Shown piece after piece: positions 6,588 through 7,165 of a stretch of 7,165 bases of DNA. Position 1 is the stretch's first letter; every line of letters starts with the position of its first letter. The DNA lies in NCBI GenBank assembly GCA_964545075.1, contig CAZJFS010000208.1, positions 1 to 7,165 on the forward strand, given 5' to 3'. A program made the position numbers and the translations under genes. The notes beneath the pieces were generated by a model. It ran no database searches. It was given only the letters and a program-made list of their open reading frames with translations, and had not been told where the DNA came from. Source of the DNA: DAOPXV01 sp035352535 (lineage in GTDB: Bacteria; Muiribacteriota; UBA9980).

Positions 6588-6599
6588 TCTTTTTCTTGA
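6571..6599 (+). terminator. Weak inverted repeat with T-run at the end of the lipoprotein gene
   Basis: AGATT (6576-6580) and AATCT (6586-6590) pair around a 5-base loop and are followed by TTTT. Beyond a 4-base bulge, TCAAG (6571-6575) and CTTGA (6595-6599) extend the stem. The repeat spans the stop codon at 6585-6587 and runs into the -35 of the next promoter. It is A/T-rich, so it is at best a weak intrinsic terminator and may be chance. Confidence 0.25.
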
Positions 6600-6624
6600 C
6601 AATTCCAGCTAAATTTAATATTAT
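6596..6624 (+). promoter_or_regulatory. Sigma70-type promoter for the symporter gene
   Basis: A perfect TTGACA (-35, 6596-6601) and TATTAT (-10, 6619-6624, one mismatch to consensus) are separated by 17 bases. The expected start is near 6631, giving a leader of about 50 bases before the symporter ATG. With a consensus -35 and a strong Shine-Dalgarno downstream, the gene looks well expressed. No operator repeat is obvious. Confidence 0.75.
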
Positions 6625-6640
6625 TTTAAAACTTTTAAGG

Positions 6641-6673
6641 ATGCCAATAATAAAAATCAACAAAGAATATTGA
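6641..6673 (+). CDS. Possible 10-codon leader ORF upstream of the symporter
   Basis: ATG at 6641 opens a 10-codon frame (MPIIKINKEY) ending at TGA 6671-6673, whose last base is the first base of the symporter's AGGAGGT. AAGG directly abuts the ATG with no spacer, and the predicted transcription start is only about 10 bases upstream, so initiation would be inefficient. It could be a leader peptide coupling translation to the symporter; chance is equally plausible in so short a frame. Confidence 0.2.
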   Translation: MPIIKINKEY

Positions 6674-6679
6674 GGAGGT
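6673..6679 (+). promoter_or_regulatory. Strong ribosome binding site of the symporter gene
   Basis: AGGAGGT, a full Shine-Dalgarno match and the strongest in the window, lies four bases before ATG 6684 and fixes the start. Confidence 0.85.
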
Positions 6680-6683
6680 AATT

Positions 6684-7165
6684 ATGGCTGATGATCCGAA
6701 CATCAACCACGATCCATTCGCCAATGAGGCGCCAGATAAGCCTCGTGAACACTGGGGTTCGAAACTTGGACTGATCCTTGCCATGGCGGGTAACGCTATC
6801 GGCCTGGGCAATTTCCTGCGCTTTCCCTGCAAGGCCGCGTCCAACGGCGGCGGCGCCTTCATGATCCCTTATTTTATAGCCTTCATTTTGCTCGGCATTC
6901 CCCTCATGTGGATAGAATGGGCCCTTGGAAGACTCGGCGGCAAGCATGGCCACGGAAATATTCCCGCCGTATTCGACAAGCTCTGGAAAAATCCGGTTTC
7001 GAAATATATAGGCGTTCTCGGCGTAGTTTTGCCGCTTCTGATAGTCATATATTATAACTACATCGAATCATGGACGCTCACATACGCGTATTTTTCCGTT
7101 TCGGGAAAATACGATGATATAAAAAACCGTGACGGAATGTCGGCGCTTTTGAACGGATACACCGG
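6684..7165 (+). CDS. LeuT-type sodium:neurotransmitter symporter (NSS/SNF) family amino-acid transporter, 3'-truncated
   Basis: The frame is open from ATG 6684 to the window end (160 codons, no stop); a full family member would have roughly 450-550 residues. After a polar N-terminal tail (1-20) it follows Aquifex LeuT, as I recall that sequence, without gaps and with numbering shifted by 16. REHWGSKLGL (21-30) leads into TM1 with the unwound ion- and substrate-binding segment GNAIGLGNFLRFP (36-48): Asn37, Ala38 and Asn43 match LeuT Asn21, Ala22 and Asn27, and Arg46 matches gate Arg30. NGGGAF (54-59) begins TM2, with WIEWALGR (76-83). TM3 includes IYYNYIESW (122-130), where Tyr124 matches LeuT Tyr108, which contacts the substrate carboxylate. 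It should be a plasma-membrane Na+-driven amino-acid importer, plausibly for hydrophobic substrates; specificity is inferred from half the pocket only. Its own promoter and strong Shine-Dalgarno make it a separate unit. Confidence 0.93.
   Translation, partial: MADDPNINHDPFANEAPDKPREHWGSKLGLILAMAGNAIGLGNFLRFPCKAASNGGGAFMIPYFIAFILLGIPLMWIEWALGRLGGKHGHGNIPAVFDKLWKNPVSKYIGVLGVVLPLLIVIYYNYIESWTLTYAYFSVSGKYDDIKNRDGMSALLNGYT

Noticed and set aside
6616..6623. The palindrome TAATATTA as an operator.
   Set aside because: It is all A/T and overlaps the -10 region, where such short palindromes are expected by chance.

Overview
The window is bacterial and densely coded, with every credible gene on the + strand. 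The longest gaps between genes are about 70 bases (3959-4028) and 96 bases (6588-6683), so no gene-free stretch exceeds 300 bases. Base composition looks balanced (mid-40s percent G+C by eye). ATA is a common Ile codon and AGG a common Arg codon, and ATG, GTG and TTG all appear as plausible starts. An envelope lipoprotein, Era, RecO and a LeuT-type symporter fit a free-living bacterium. The proteins diverge enough from model organisms to suggest a poorly sampled or candidate phylum, but I cannot place it.

Region 1 (1-3958) is a compact run: two tandem CNNM/CorC (HlyC-like) membrane proteins, the first cut by the window start, then era and recO. Spacings are +19, -20 and +14 bases, which suggests co-transcription. 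The grouping of a CorC-like gene, era and recO is familiar in bacteria. The unusual points are the tandem CorC pair and an Era with a non-canonical P-loop interior and G4 motif.

Region 2 (3959-6587) is a separate two-gene unit with its own near-consensus sigma70-type promoter starting four bases after the recO stop codon. The first gene encodes a soluble all-helical HEAT protein that I read as a three-HEAT super-repeat. The second starts three bases later and encodes a lipoprotein whose mature part divides into seven repeats of 45-49 residues, a likely seven-bladed beta-propeller. I recognise neither as a named family, so this pair is the best candidate for something undescribed. An inverted repeat at 3992-4023 could mask the HEAT gene's ribosome binding site, but only in read-through transcripts from recO.

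Region 3 (6588-7165) begins with a consensus-like promoter and a short leader containing a possible 10-codon ORF whose stop overlaps the next Shine-Dalgarno sequence. It continues into the first 160 codons of a LeuT-type sodium:amino-acid symporter, cut by the window end.

I see no tRNA, rRNA, CRISPR array, insertion sequence, prophage gene or replication origin.
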